In this document: positions 25,023 to 32,321 of the stretch, piece by piece
Numbering within the stretch: position 1 is the first letter of the stretch
Layout of the letters: every line of letters begins with the position of its first letter
NCBI GenBank assembly: GCA_025362575.1
Contig: JANYIQ010000275.1
Span: 1-35,219, forward strand
Source: Bacteroidia bacterium
GTDB lineage: Bacteria > Bacteroidota > Bacteroidia > B-17B0 > Aurantibacillaceae
DNA length: 35,219 nucleotides
Direction: 5' to 3'
Program-made: the position numbers and the translations under genes
The notes under the pieces: model-generated
What the model was told of the DNA's origin: nothing
The model's database searches: none
What the model saw: only the letters and a program-made list of their open reading frames with translations

Positions 25023-27155
25023 TTAGTTACTTGAGGTTTCTTTTTTATCAGCTGTTTTAATGTCTTTTCCTAAGCGTTGCAAGTAGGCAATAAGCGCAAT
25101 GATCTCCCTATCGGAAGGAGTTTCAACTCCATCTTTTTTTAAACTGGCACTGATTTCGCCGGCCTGTTTTTCCATATCCTGGGCAGCTACGTTCTCATAG
25201 CCTTCAGGATAAGGAACGCCCAATCTCTTCATGGCTTTTATTTTTGCAACAGTTGAGGATACATCGATCTTGTCTTCCAATAACCATGGATATGGAGGCA
25301 TGATCGAATTCGGAGACATTGAAGTTGGATCCATCATGTGATTGTAATGCCAGCTATCGGGATATTTACCACCTAATCGCGCTAAGTCCGGACCGGTTCT
25401 TTTACTTCCCCATTGGAATGGATGATCGTAAACAAATTCGCCTGCTTTAGAATATTCACCGTACCGCGATGTTTCACTTCTGAACGGACGTACCATTTGT
25501 GAATGACAGGTATAGCAACCTTCTCTAACATAAATATCGCGACCTTGTAATTCAAGCGGGGTATAAGGTTTAACACTTGATATAGTTGGGATGTTTGATT
25601 TAACCAAAAAGGTGGGAACAAATTCAATGATGCCCCCAATAGCTACAACAATTAAGCTCACCACCATTAACTGAACAGGTTTACGTTCGATCCAACGGTG
25701 CCAGTGATCATTTTTATGACCATGATATTCGTTTGATAAAGCAGGTGCTTCCGCTGGTTCATCAGCAAGGAAAGACCCAACCTTGATTGTTTTAATAAGA
25801 TTGTACGTCATCATAATCGCACCGGTCAGGTATAACATTCCTCCAACAGCACGCGCAGCATAGAAAGGAGCCATCTTGGTTACAGTATCCATGAACTGCC
25901 ATTTCAATTGACCTTCCGGTGTGAATTCTTTCCACATTAAACTCTGCATGATACCTGCCCAATACAATGGAACAGCATAAAGTATGATTCCTAATGTACC
26001 GATCCAGAAATGTGCATTTGCTAATTTTGGTGAATACAATTTTGTTCTGAACATTCGCGGAATTAACCAATATAAAATACCGAAGGTTAAAAAGCCGTTC
26101 CAGCCTAATGCTCCAACGTGCACGTGTGCAATTGTCCAATCAGTAAAGTGACTGATTGCATTAACTCCTTTTAAAGAGAGCATTGGCCCTTCGAAAGTAG
26201 CCATACCATATGCGGTAATAGCAACAACTAAGAATTTCAACACAACATCTTCACGAACTTTATCCCAGGCACCGCGAAGGGTTAATAATCCATTGATCAT
26301 GCCACCCCAGGATGGAGCAATGAGCATGATGGAGAATACAACACCTAAAGATTGTGCCCAATCGGGTACAGCTGTATAAAGTAAATGGTGAGGCCCGGCC
26401 CAGATATAAATGAAAATGAGTGCCCAAAAATGTATGATGGATAACCGATATGAATAAACCGGCCGGCCGGCTGCCTTGGGAATGAAATAATACATTAAAC
26501 CTAAGTAAGGAGTTGTGAGGAAAAATGCAACAGCATTATGACCATACCACCATTGTACCAAAGCATCCTGAACACCTGCGTACCATGAATACGATTTCCA
26601 GAAAGAAACCGGAATTTCAATAGAGTTTACAATGTGAAGCATTGCAACGGTGGCGAATGTGGCAATGTAAAACCAGATAGCAACGTATAAATGGCGTTCG
26701 CGTCGGCGAATAATTGTTCCGAACATGTTCCATCCAAAAACCACCCAAACCAAAGTGATCAAAATATCAATAGGCCACTCTAATTCTGCATATTCTTTTC
26801 CTGTAGTATAACCCATGAATAAAGTAACAGCGGCAAGAACAATAATTAACTGCCAACCCCAAAAATGCACCTTGCTTAAAAAGTCACTGAACATTCGTGT
26901 TTTAAGCAAACGCTGTAAAGAGTAGTATACTCCCATGAAAATTCCGTTACCAACAAAGGCAAAAATTACCGCATTGGTGTGTACCGGTCTTACTCTTCCG
27001 AATGTGGTATATGGAAGTTCTAAATTAAGTACCGGGAAAACCAGCTGCAGTGCGGCTAAAAGCCCGGCAAGCATCCCTACCAGACCCCAGAAGATCGTTG
27101 CGTAAGCAAACCATTTTACACTTTTATTATCGTAGTTAAATTTTTCGAGTTCCAT
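25023..27155 (-). CDS. ccoN: cbb3-type cytochrome c oxidase, CcoN-CcoO fusion
   Basis: The 710-residue protein joins subunits I and II of the cbb3 oxidase, the high-affinity terminal oxidase that reduces O2 to water in the inner membrane. The CcoN part (1 to about 480) has the low-spin haem ligand H59 (PVHTNAVIF). It has CuB ligand H206 (WYGHNAVAF) with PHH at 256-257, and haem ligands H344 and H346 (TIAHVHVGALGWNGF). The CcoO part has one helix (VQLMVVSLIVVAIGGIIEF, about 494-512) and a haem c site CYTCH (C547, C550, H551), with MPPYPWL giving the Met ligand. The join lies around 465-490 in a His-rich linker (HGHKNDHWHRW). The fusion is usual in Bacteroidota. It starts 4 bases after the ccoS stop and is the second gene of the operon. 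Confidence 0.97.
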   Translation of the reverse strand: MELEKFNYDNKSVKWFAYATIFWGLVGMLAGLLAALQLVFPVLNLELPYTTFGRVRPVHTNAVIFAFVGNGIFMGVYYSLQRLLKTRMFSDFLSKVHFWGWQLIIVLAAVTLFMGYTTGKEYAELEWPIDILITLVWVVFGWNMFGTIIRRRERHLYVAIWFYIATFATVAMLHIVNSIEIPVSFWKSYSWYAGVQDALVQWWYGHNAVAFFLTTPYLGLMYYFIPKAAGRPVYSYRLSIIHFWALIFIYIWAGPHHLLYTAVPDWAQSLGVVFSIMLIAPSWGGMINGLLTLRGAWDKVREDVVLKFLVVAITAYGMATFEGPMLSLKGVNAISHFTDWTIAHVHVGALGWNGFLTFGILYWLIPRMFRTKLYSPKLANAHFWIGTLGIILYAVPLYWAGIMQSLMWKEFTPEGQLKWQFMDTVTKMAPFYAARAVGGMLYLTGAIMMTYNLIKTIKVGSFLADEPAEAPALSNEYHGHKNDHWHRWIERKPVQLMVVSLIVVAIGGIIEFVPTFLVKSNIPTISSVKPYTPLELQGRDIYVREGCYTCHSQMVRPFRSETSRYGEYSKAGEFVYDHPFQWGSKRTGPDLARLGGKYPDSWHYNHMMDPTSMSPNSIMPPYPWLLEDKIDVSSTVAKIKAMKRLGVPYPEGYENVAAQDMEKQAGEISASLKKDGVETPSDREIIALIAYLQRLGKDIKTADKKETSSN

Positions 27156-27159
27156 AAAT

Positions 27160-27345
27160 TTATTGTTTGGTTTTTTGAGGTTCGTTGTTATTTATTTCTT
27201 TGGAAGGTGTTTCATCAAATAGCATTCTTACCGAAGGGGTGTAGTCATCATCGAATTGCCCGCTTTTTACCGACCAGATGAAGGCGGCTAAAAAGCCCAG
27301 GGCTACTGTTAAACTTGCAATCACTAATATTAAAATTACACTCAT
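27160..27345 (-). CDS. ccoS: cbb3 oxidase assembly protein CcoS
   Basis: The 61-residue protein has one helix (LILVIASLTVALGFLAAFIWSVKSGQFDD, given here as residues 4-24) and then the CcoS mark SGQFDD followed by TPSVRMLFDE. CcoS is needed for putting cofactors into the cbb3 oxidase. It is the first gene of the long operon, with a 9-base leader behind a perfect -7 element. Two CRP/FNR-type sites lie upstream (27359-27423), so expression should respond strongly to that activator. Confidence 0.93.
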   Translation of the reverse strand: MSVILILVIASLTVALGFLAAFIWSVKSGQFDDDYTPSVRMLFDETPSKEINNNEPQKTKQ

Positions 27346-27358
27346 AAGATTACGGTTT

Positions 27359-27423
27359 CAAAGGTATTTGGAGAGCTTTATTGCAGGACTGAGTTAAATC
27401 AATCAGAGATATGATTATTGTCA
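27359..27423 (-). promoter_or_regulatory. Predicted cco operon promoter with two CRP/FNR-type sites
   Basis: On the minus strand TACCTTTG (27366-27359) is a perfect -7 element, predicting a start at 27354. TGAGTTAAATCA (27390-27401, centre 27395.5) is at -41.5 and TGATTATTGTCA (27412-27423, centre 27417.5) at -63.5. No -33 element is needed for a class II activated promoter, and none is clear here. Confidence 0.8.
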
Positions 27424-27453
27424 GTTCTTGAATTTTATGTTCATTATCAGATC

Positions 27454-29868
27454 TCATGCTGTTCTTGCTTTAAGTTTATAGGATAGAAGAGAACTCATTC
27501 CGGTTGTTAAAAGAACGATGCTGATGGAGCTGATGGGCATCAGAATGGCGGCAATTACGGGAGTTAATTCACCCTGAACTGCAAAATATAAACCGATAAT
27601 GTTGTATAGAATGGAAAGAATGAAACTTGCTGCGATGATCTGTTTTGATCGAGAACAATAATTCAGCAGCAATTGTAATTTTGAAAATTGTTTTCCCTCA
27701 AAGATCACATCACAAGCCGGTGAAAAATTATTGATATTATCCGTGATCGCAATACCTACCGAGCTTTCCTTTAGTGCTCCTGCATCATTCAAACCATCAC
27801 CGATCATGATGACCTTATCACCTTTGCTTTGTAAGCTTTTTATGTGATCCAGTTTCTGTTGTGGTTTCTGACTGAAATTCAGGTCAGCTTCTTTTCCGAA
27901 ATAATTTCTTAATTGGTATTCTTCGGAGTTGTTGTCACCCGAGATCACTGAGAGTTTATATTTTTCCTTAAGGCCGGCTAAAAGTTCTTTTATACCCTCA
28001 CGATATTTTGTTTTAATGGTGAAACTACCTGATATGTTTCCGTTTATCATCACATATACTTTGCTGCCATCCGTTTCATTTTCTTTTTTGCCGAGCACGT
28101 AATCTGACGAACCCATAAGAATTGTTGAACCGTCTATCTCACCGCGAATTCCTTTGCTGCTTTGCTCTTCAACTTTTTTTGCGGGCAAACTGAGTGAAAA
28201 GGGCAGGGCAGCCACAATGGTTCTGCTTAATGGATGATTGGACTGATTGGCAAGCGAACGGATCAATTGCTGTTCTTTTTCGCTTAGCTTTGCTCCGTTA
28301 TAAGTTAAGTTGGATTCTTCCTGAAGTGTGATGGTTCCGGTTTTGTCAAAAACAATATGATTCGCTTTTGCTATCCGTTCCAGAACATTTGCATTTCGTG
28401 CATAAAACCCGAAACGCTGAAGTATTCTGAGCATGTTTCCGTTTGTGAAAGTGGCTGACAAAAGCAAAGCGCAGGGACAAGCCACAATGAGAATTGCGGT
28501 TACAGCATTTAAAACTCTGCTCGAATCAACAATAAACCAATAAACGGCGCTGGTAATTGCAATCGTAAATAAAATGAGGGTGAAATAACGACTAACTGCA
28601 TGAACAAAAGAAACTTTTTTTTCTTCCTGATCGGTTTTAAGACTCTCGTTGTTCCATAGCTGAGTAAGGTAACTTTGTGAAACTTCTTTTACCACTTCCA
28701 TTTGTATGGCGCCGCTGGTTTGCTTACCACCTGCATAAACGATCTCGCCAATACTCACATCAATTGGCAATGATTCGCCTGACACAAAACTGTAATCTAT
28801 TTTGGCTTTTCCTAAAAATAAAATGGAATCAGCCGGAATTATCTCGTGACTATGGATCTTGATCCGATCACCTTTTTTTAATTTAGATACGGGTATCTGC
28901 GTTTCCTTTCCTTCACCTTCAATAACGGTTACTCCTAAAGGAAAATAGGAAGTATAATCTCTGTCGAAGGTAAGTGTGTTATATGTTTTATTCTGGAAAA
29001 AGCGACCGATAAGCATGAAAAAAACAATGCCTGACATGGAGTCGAAGTAGCCGGCGCCGGTACCGCTGATTATTTCATACAAACTTCTGCTGAAGGTGAT
29101 CAATATGGCTAATGCAATTGGAGCATCGATGTTAAGGAATTTCTGACGTATGCTTTTGAAAGCAGAAACAAAAAATCCGGAAGCGCAATAAAAAAATACA
29201 GGAAGTGCCAGGATCACATTAAGGAAAGAGAATAATTTTTTCAAGGCAACATCTTCCATAATGCCTACTGCAAAATATTCCGGAAAACTAAACATCATGA
29301 TGTTGCCAAAACAAAATCCGGCAATGCCTATTTTAAAGATCTCAGAGCGGTTGTATTTTTTTATTTTAGTATCAGATACATCATGAAGACTGATATGGGG
29401 CTCATAGCCTATTGAAGTGAGCAATTCAACAGCTTCACGCAGCGAAATAGCACCGTGATCAAATACAATACTCACTTCTTTCTTAAGGAAATTTACCTGT
29501 GAACTGATGATGCCTTTATTAACTTTATGAAGATGTTCTAAAAGCCAAATGCAGGAACTGCAATGCATTTGGGGCAGATAAAAGATGGCGTGACTTTGTG
29601 TTTTGCTTTTAAAATGAATGAGCTTCGATCTTACGAATTCATCATCCAAAAATGCGAATTTATCTTTTCTTACTTCGTTGATCTGCTTGATGCCAGGATT
29701 TTTATTGAGATCATAATAATCACATAGCTCTACCTTGTTGAGTATTTCATAAACCATTTTGCAACCATCGCAACAAAAATTCTTATCGTAAACTGAGATC
29801 GTTTTTGAAGTGCACGGGTCTCCACAGTGATAACAAAGTGTTTTTTCCTTAACAATTTCCCTGATCAT
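27454..29868 (-). CDS. ccoI: Copper-translocating P-type ATPase CcoI (FixI)
   Basis: The protein has 804 residues from ATG 29868. It has an N-terminal metal-binding Cys region (CYHCGDPC, then CCDGC) and a heavy-metal domain QMHCSSC. Eight helices follow, with the transport motif ACPCALLLS, the phosphorylation site DKTGT and the hinge GDGLNDAGAL. This order with a double N-terminal Cys region is CcoI/FixI, which exports Cu to the periplasm side for cbb3 assembly. An upstream ATG at 29901 is also open, but it lies before the -7 element (29881-29874), so it cannot be on the same message. The start at 29868 is chosen for that reason. It is transcribed apart from ccoS (108-base gap with its own promoter) but in the same direction. 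Confidence 0.95.
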   Translation of the reverse strand: MIREIVKEKTLCYHCGDPCTSKTISVYDKNFCCDGCKMVYEILNKVELCDYYDLNKNPGIKQINEVRKDKFAFLDDEFVRSKLIHFKSKTQSHAIFYLPQMHCSSCIWLLEHLHKVNKGIISSQVNFLKKEVSIVFDHGAISLREAVELLTSIGYEPHISLHDVSDTKIKKYNRSEIFKIGIAGFCFGNIMMFSFPEYFAVGIMEDVALKKLFSFLNVILALPVFFYCASGFFVSAFKSIRQKFLNIDAPIALAILITFSRSLYEIISGTGAGYFDSMSGIVFFMLIGRFFQNKTYNTLTFDRDYTSYFPLGVTVIEGEGKETQIPVSKLKKGDRIKIHSHEIIPADSILFLGKAKIDYSFVSGESLPIDVSIGEIVYAGGKQTSGAIQMEVVKEVSQSYLTQLWNNESLKTDQEEKKVSFVHAVSRYFTLILFTIAITSAVYWFIVDSSRVLNAVTAILIVACPCALLLSATFTNGNMLRILQRFGFYARNANVLERIAKANHIVFDKTGTITLQEESNLTYNGAKLSEKEQQLIRSLANQSNHPLSRTIVAALPFSLSLPAKKVEEQSSKGIRGEIDGSTILMGSSDYVLGKKENETDGSKVYVMINGNISGSFTIKTKYREGIKELLAGLKEKYKLSVISGDNNSEEYQLRNYFGKEADLNFSQKPQQKLDHIKSLQSKGDKVIMIGDGLNDAGALKESSVGIAITDNINNFSPACDVIFEGKQFSKLQLLLNYCSRSKQIIAASFILSILYNIIGLYFAVQGELTPVIAAILMPISSISIVLLTTGMSSLLSYKLKARTA

Positions 29869-29873
29869 ATGTA

Positions 29874-29938
29874 CAAAGGTATTTTGTAAGAATGCATGCA
29901 TTACTGATGTATGTCACGCAAAAGAGTGACCTGCATCA
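29874..29938 (-). promoter_or_regulatory. Predicted ccoI promoter with two CRP/FNR-type sites
   Basis: On the minus strand TACCTTTG (29881-29874) is a perfect -7 element, predicting a start near 29869, one base from the ATG. TGATGTATGTCA (29905-29916, centre 29910.5) is at -41.5 and TGACCTGCATCA (29927-29938, centre 29932.5) at -63.5. The same -7 octamer is used at the cco operon. Confidence 0.8.
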
Positions 29939-30019
29939 TGTCAAACTTAATAGAGTAAAGAGAATTGAATGGGGTAGGGAAGAATTGAGGTACAAAAAAT
30001 ATGATCAAAGATTATTTAA

Positions 30020-30073
30020 GTAAATAAAAAACCCAAAGCCCCGAAACGGATATGGTTTCGCTGCCTTGGGTTT
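30020..30073 (-). terminator. Rho-independent-like terminator after the 30096 gene
   Basis: On the minus strand an outer stem pairs 30073-30066 with 30036-30029 (AAACCCAA with TTGGGTTT). An inner 6-bp stem pairs 30060-30055 with 30047-30042 (CGAAAC with GTTTCG). A T-rich run (30030 to 30020) follows. It lies directly after the stop at 30096. Confidence 0.75.
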
Positions 30074-30095
30074 GAATAAAACTAACTATGTATTA

Positions 30096-30446
30096 CTATA
30101 GATTGATCAAGATGAAAAAAGTACAGGCTAAAGTGCAAAGTATGAAGATATTCACAACCCATTTCAATGGAGCCTGACCGATAGCTGCAACGTTATTAGC
30201 CATTGCAATAGCCATAACTAATCCTGCCTGCCAAATAGGGGCATCGTTCTGGAAAATGAACATTGAAGCTATTCCACCCAAAATACTGCCAACTAGAATT
30301 GTCATTGAAATAATACCAAAATAACTGAATTGTAATTTTTCAATGAACTTGTCGTAAGCAGAGTCGCTAACTTTAGAAGTCATCTGGTTTACAGCGTGAA
30401 CTGTTGAATGCATCATTGATTGCTGAGATTTTAGAGTTGTTTCCAT
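30096..30446 (-). CDS. Small membrane protein of unknown function
   Basis: I do not recognise this family. The 116 residues begin with a soluble, Ser/Met/His-rich stretch (SQQSMMHSTVHAVNQMTSK) and an amphipathic segment. Three hydrophobic segments follow: FGIISMTILVGSILGGIASMF (about 43-63, in part), WQAGLVMAIAMANNVAAIG and WVVNIFILCTLACTFFILI. The gene starts 19 bases after the 30466-30846 gene and ends 23 bases before a strong terminator, so the two form a short operon. The operon promoter carries tandem CRP/FNR-type sites like ccoI and ccoS. A membrane stress role is a guess. The protein could partner with the coiled-coil protein upstream. Confidence 0.75.
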   Translation of the reverse strand: METTLKSQQSMMHSTVHAVNQMTSKVSDSAYDKFIEKLQFSYFGIISMTILVGSILGGIASMFIFQNDAPIWQAGLVMAIAMANNVAAIGQAPLKWVVNIFILCTLACTFFILINL

Positions 30447-30465
30447 GTTTTTTGTTTTTATTGTT

Positions 30466-30846
30466 TTACATCCATTTAATTAATGAGTTATTTAATTCTG
30501 TTTTTATGTCTTTGAACATTTTCTCAAAAACTGTGATCTGTTCTCTGGTCTCTGTGTGATCTTTTACCATTCTATGGTCAACGGCCACTTCATTTCCTGA
30601 AATTTCTTTAACTAACGAGTCTTCGCTCATATTGACACCGTGTTTTATGTTATCAATTGTCGTGTTTTGAATCAATAATTGATTTTGAAAATGTTCAACA
30701 CCGGCAAGAACCTCCTTCGATGTATTCTTAGAAGCAACTTCTGCTAAACGATTTTGCATTACTTTGATCTCATCTTTATAGAACAAAAGTTTATTAAGCC
30801 ATTCTTTATTTTCTTCGTGTTGAGTATAGATTTTTTCGGTTTTCAT
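30466..30846 (-). CDS. Helical cytoplasmic protein of unknown function
   Basis: The family has no name known to me. The 126 residues are almost entirely predicted helix, with heptad-like spacing: WLNKLLFYKDEIKVMQNRLAEVASK (about 16-40, in part), VLAGVEHFQNQLLIQNTTIDNI and MVKDHTETREQITVFEKMFKDIKTEL. It contains no Cys and no membrane segment. Several His and Glu residues (H10, H52, H69 region, H91, H96 region) might bind a metal, as in hemerythrin-like bundles, but the hemerythrin motif is not visible. I recall similar uncharacterised proteins in many Bacteroidota. It leads a two-gene operon with a small membrane protein and has tandem CRP/FNR-type sites in its promoter, as do the oxidase genes, so it is likely part of the same low-oxygen response. 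Confidence 0.75.
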   Translation of the reverse strand: MKTEKIYTQHEENKEWLNKLLFYKDEIKVMQNRLAEVASKNTSKEVLAGVEHFQNQLLIQNTTIDNIKHGVNMSEDSLVKEISGNEVAVDHRMVKDHTETREQITVFEKMFKDIKTELNNSLIKWM

Positions 30847-30860
30847 AAATTAATTTTTGA

Positions 30861-30925
30861 TAAAGGTCGGCGAACAAAAAAACTTTGTTTATGACTGCAG
30901 TCATAAAGGCTACTGATGTGCGTCA
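30861..30925 (-). promoter_or_regulatory. Predicted promoter of the 30846 operon with two CRP/FNR-type sites
   Basis: TGACTGCAGTCA (30892-30903, centre 30897.5) and TGATGTGCGTCA (30914-30925, centre 30919.5) are 22 bp apart. At the fixed distance lies GACCTTTA (30868-30861), which fits TAnnTTTG in only 6 of 8 positions. The predicted start is 30856 with a 10-base leader. The weak -7 element suggests strong dependence on the activator. Confidence 0.6.
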
Positions 30926-31015
30926 GTTGCTGTTACTTACGATAAAAAAGTATTTCATATCAATTCCATAACTAGCTGTTAACCAACAAGAAATGAAAAA
31001 TTTAAAATATTAAAC

Positions 31016-31027
31016 TGATTTTTATCA
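31016..31027. promoter_or_regulatory. FNR-like palindrome upstream of the sensor kinase gene
   Basis: TGATTTTTATCA is a full TGAT-N4-ATCA palindrome, centre 31021.5. A near -7 element, CAGTTTTG (31048-31055, 7 of 8), lies 33.5 bases further down, three bases closer than in the other promoters. Autoregulation of the kinase-regulator pair is possible but the spacing is not the standard one. Confidence 0.4.
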
Positions 31028-31124
31028 TTCTTCCTTATGAGCTAAGTCAGTTTTGAAAAGCTTTTTAAAACGTTATTTTGTTAAAACGCTAAAAGTGAGT
31101 AAATTGCCTGTATATAAAGAGAAA

Positions 31125-32309
31125 ATGGACGGAAAAGAAGGTGTAGATGCCTTATTCAAATTTGCCAGCGAGGGAATAGTAATTACTAATGAGGAAGGAT
31201 TACTGATAAAGGTTAACCCATCAGCTCAAAAAATGTTTGGCTATAGCCATGGAGAGTTGGTCAATCAAAGAGTTGAAATTCTTGTTCCTAATAAACATGC
31301 GCACCGACACGAAGGACATCATGCTGATTACAGAAAAAATCCTCACCCACGAGCTATGGGCGGAAACATGGAATTGTTCGCTAAAAGAAAGGACGGAACT
31401 GAATTTCCTGTTGAAATTAGTTTGAGTCCGTATTCTTCCGAAGGAAAAAAGTACGTTATCGCCTTTATCGTTGATATTACCTTGCGTAAACAGGCTGAAG
31501 ATCGTTTAAAGAATTATTCTCAGGAATTGGAAAAGCAGGTTGAGAACAGAACCTTTATTATGCGTGAAGCAATTGCTGAACTTGAAAAAACAAAGGATGA
31601 GTTAAATAATGCGCTTGGTAAGGAAAAGGAACTGAACGAATTGAAGTCAAGATTTGTATCGATGGCGTCTCACGAGTTCAGAACCCCTTTAACAACGGTG
31701 TTATCATCGCTTTCTCTGGTTGCAAAGTATGGCGAGCAGGGAGATAAAGAAAAGCAAGGAAAACATATTACCAGAATAAAATCATCGATAACACATTTAA
31801 CGGATATATTGAATGACATGTTATCGATAAGCAAGCTTGAAGAAGGCGGAATAACCATGTCGCGCGAGAATTTTGACTTACGTGAGTTCATTAGTGCGCT
31901 TATTCAGGAAATGCAGGGACTTTGTAAATCTGAGCAGATGATCAACTACAAACATTTAAATTCCGACGCCTCAGTGTATCTTGATAAAAAGGTTCTTAGT
32001 CACATTTTATTCAATCTGATCTCAAATGCAATTAAGTTTTCGCCTGAAGGAAAACCAATAGACATTTCATCTGAGATCAATGAACATACTATTTGTCTTA
32101 GTGTAAAAGATTCCGGTATCGGAATTTCTCAGGAAGATCAGAAACATTTATTCGAAAGATTTTTCAGGGGGCAGAACGCGGGAAACATACAAGGTACAGG
32201 TCTTGGACTGAATATTGTAGCGAAGTACGTTGAAATAATGGATGGAGTGATCGAATGCGAGAGCGGACTGGAGAAAGGAACAAGTTTTAAAATTACATTT
32301 TCAAAATAA
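31125..32309 (+). CDS. Soluble PAS-domain histidine kinase, FixL-like in its PAS domain
   Basis: The protein has 394 residues from ATG 31125; a TTG at 31053 would add 24 basic residues. It has no membrane segment. A PAS domain (about 7-125) is followed by a coiled coil and the kinase core: H-box SMASHEFRTPLTT (H183), N-box LFNLISNAIKFSPEG, G1 DSGIGI and G2 GTGLGLNIV. In the PAS domain, HRHEGHH (middle His is H62) aligns with the FixL segment whose His is the haem ligand. The FixL distal Arg, 20 residues on, is Met82 (GGNMELF), and RKDGTEFPVEIS matches the FixL RKDG region. Many PAS proteins share this pattern without known haem, so oxygen sensing is inference. The response regulator gene follows after 12 bases. 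Confidence 0.9.
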   Translation: MDGKEGVDALFKFASEGIVITNEEGLLIKVNPSAQKMFGYSHGELVNQRVEILVPNKHAHRHEGHHADYRKNPHPRAMGGNMELFAKRKDGTEFPVEISLSPYSSEGKKYVIAFIVDITLRKQAEDRLKNYSQELEKQVENRTFIMREAIAELEKTKDELNNALGKEKELNELKSRFVSMASHEFRTPLTTVLSSLSLVAKYGEQGDKEKQGKHITRIKSSITHLTDILNDMLSISKLEEGGITMSRENFDLREFISALIQEMQGLCKSEQMINYKHLNSDASVYLDKKVLSHILFNLISNAIKFSPEGKPIDISSEINEHTICLSVKDSGIGISQEDQKHLFERFFRGQNAGNIQGTGLGLNIVAKYVEIMDGVIECESGLEKGTSFKITFSK

Positions 32310-32321
32310 TAAACAGAATAT

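Noticed and set aside
27390-27423. Fur-type or other 19-bp operators as explanation of the palindromes
   Set aside because: The conserved bases are only TGA and TCA six bases apart with free middle bases, which is the CRP/FNR pattern and not the longer Fur consensus.
29866-29901. ATG at 29901 as the start of ccoI
   Set aside because: It lies upstream of the -7 element at 29881-29874, so the message predicted from that element would not contain it. The ATG at 29868 also begins closer to the conserved Cys region.
30914-30961. Use of the 30919.5 palindrome by the kinase gene on the plus strand
   Set aside because: The bases at the required -7 place (30949-30956, AGTATTTC) match only the central TTT.
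31053-31124. TTG at 31053 as the start of the kinase
   Set aside because: TTG is rare, the added 24 residues are basic and show no domain, and a -7-like octamer overlaps this site. The ATG at 31125 starts just before the PAS domain. Not excluded.
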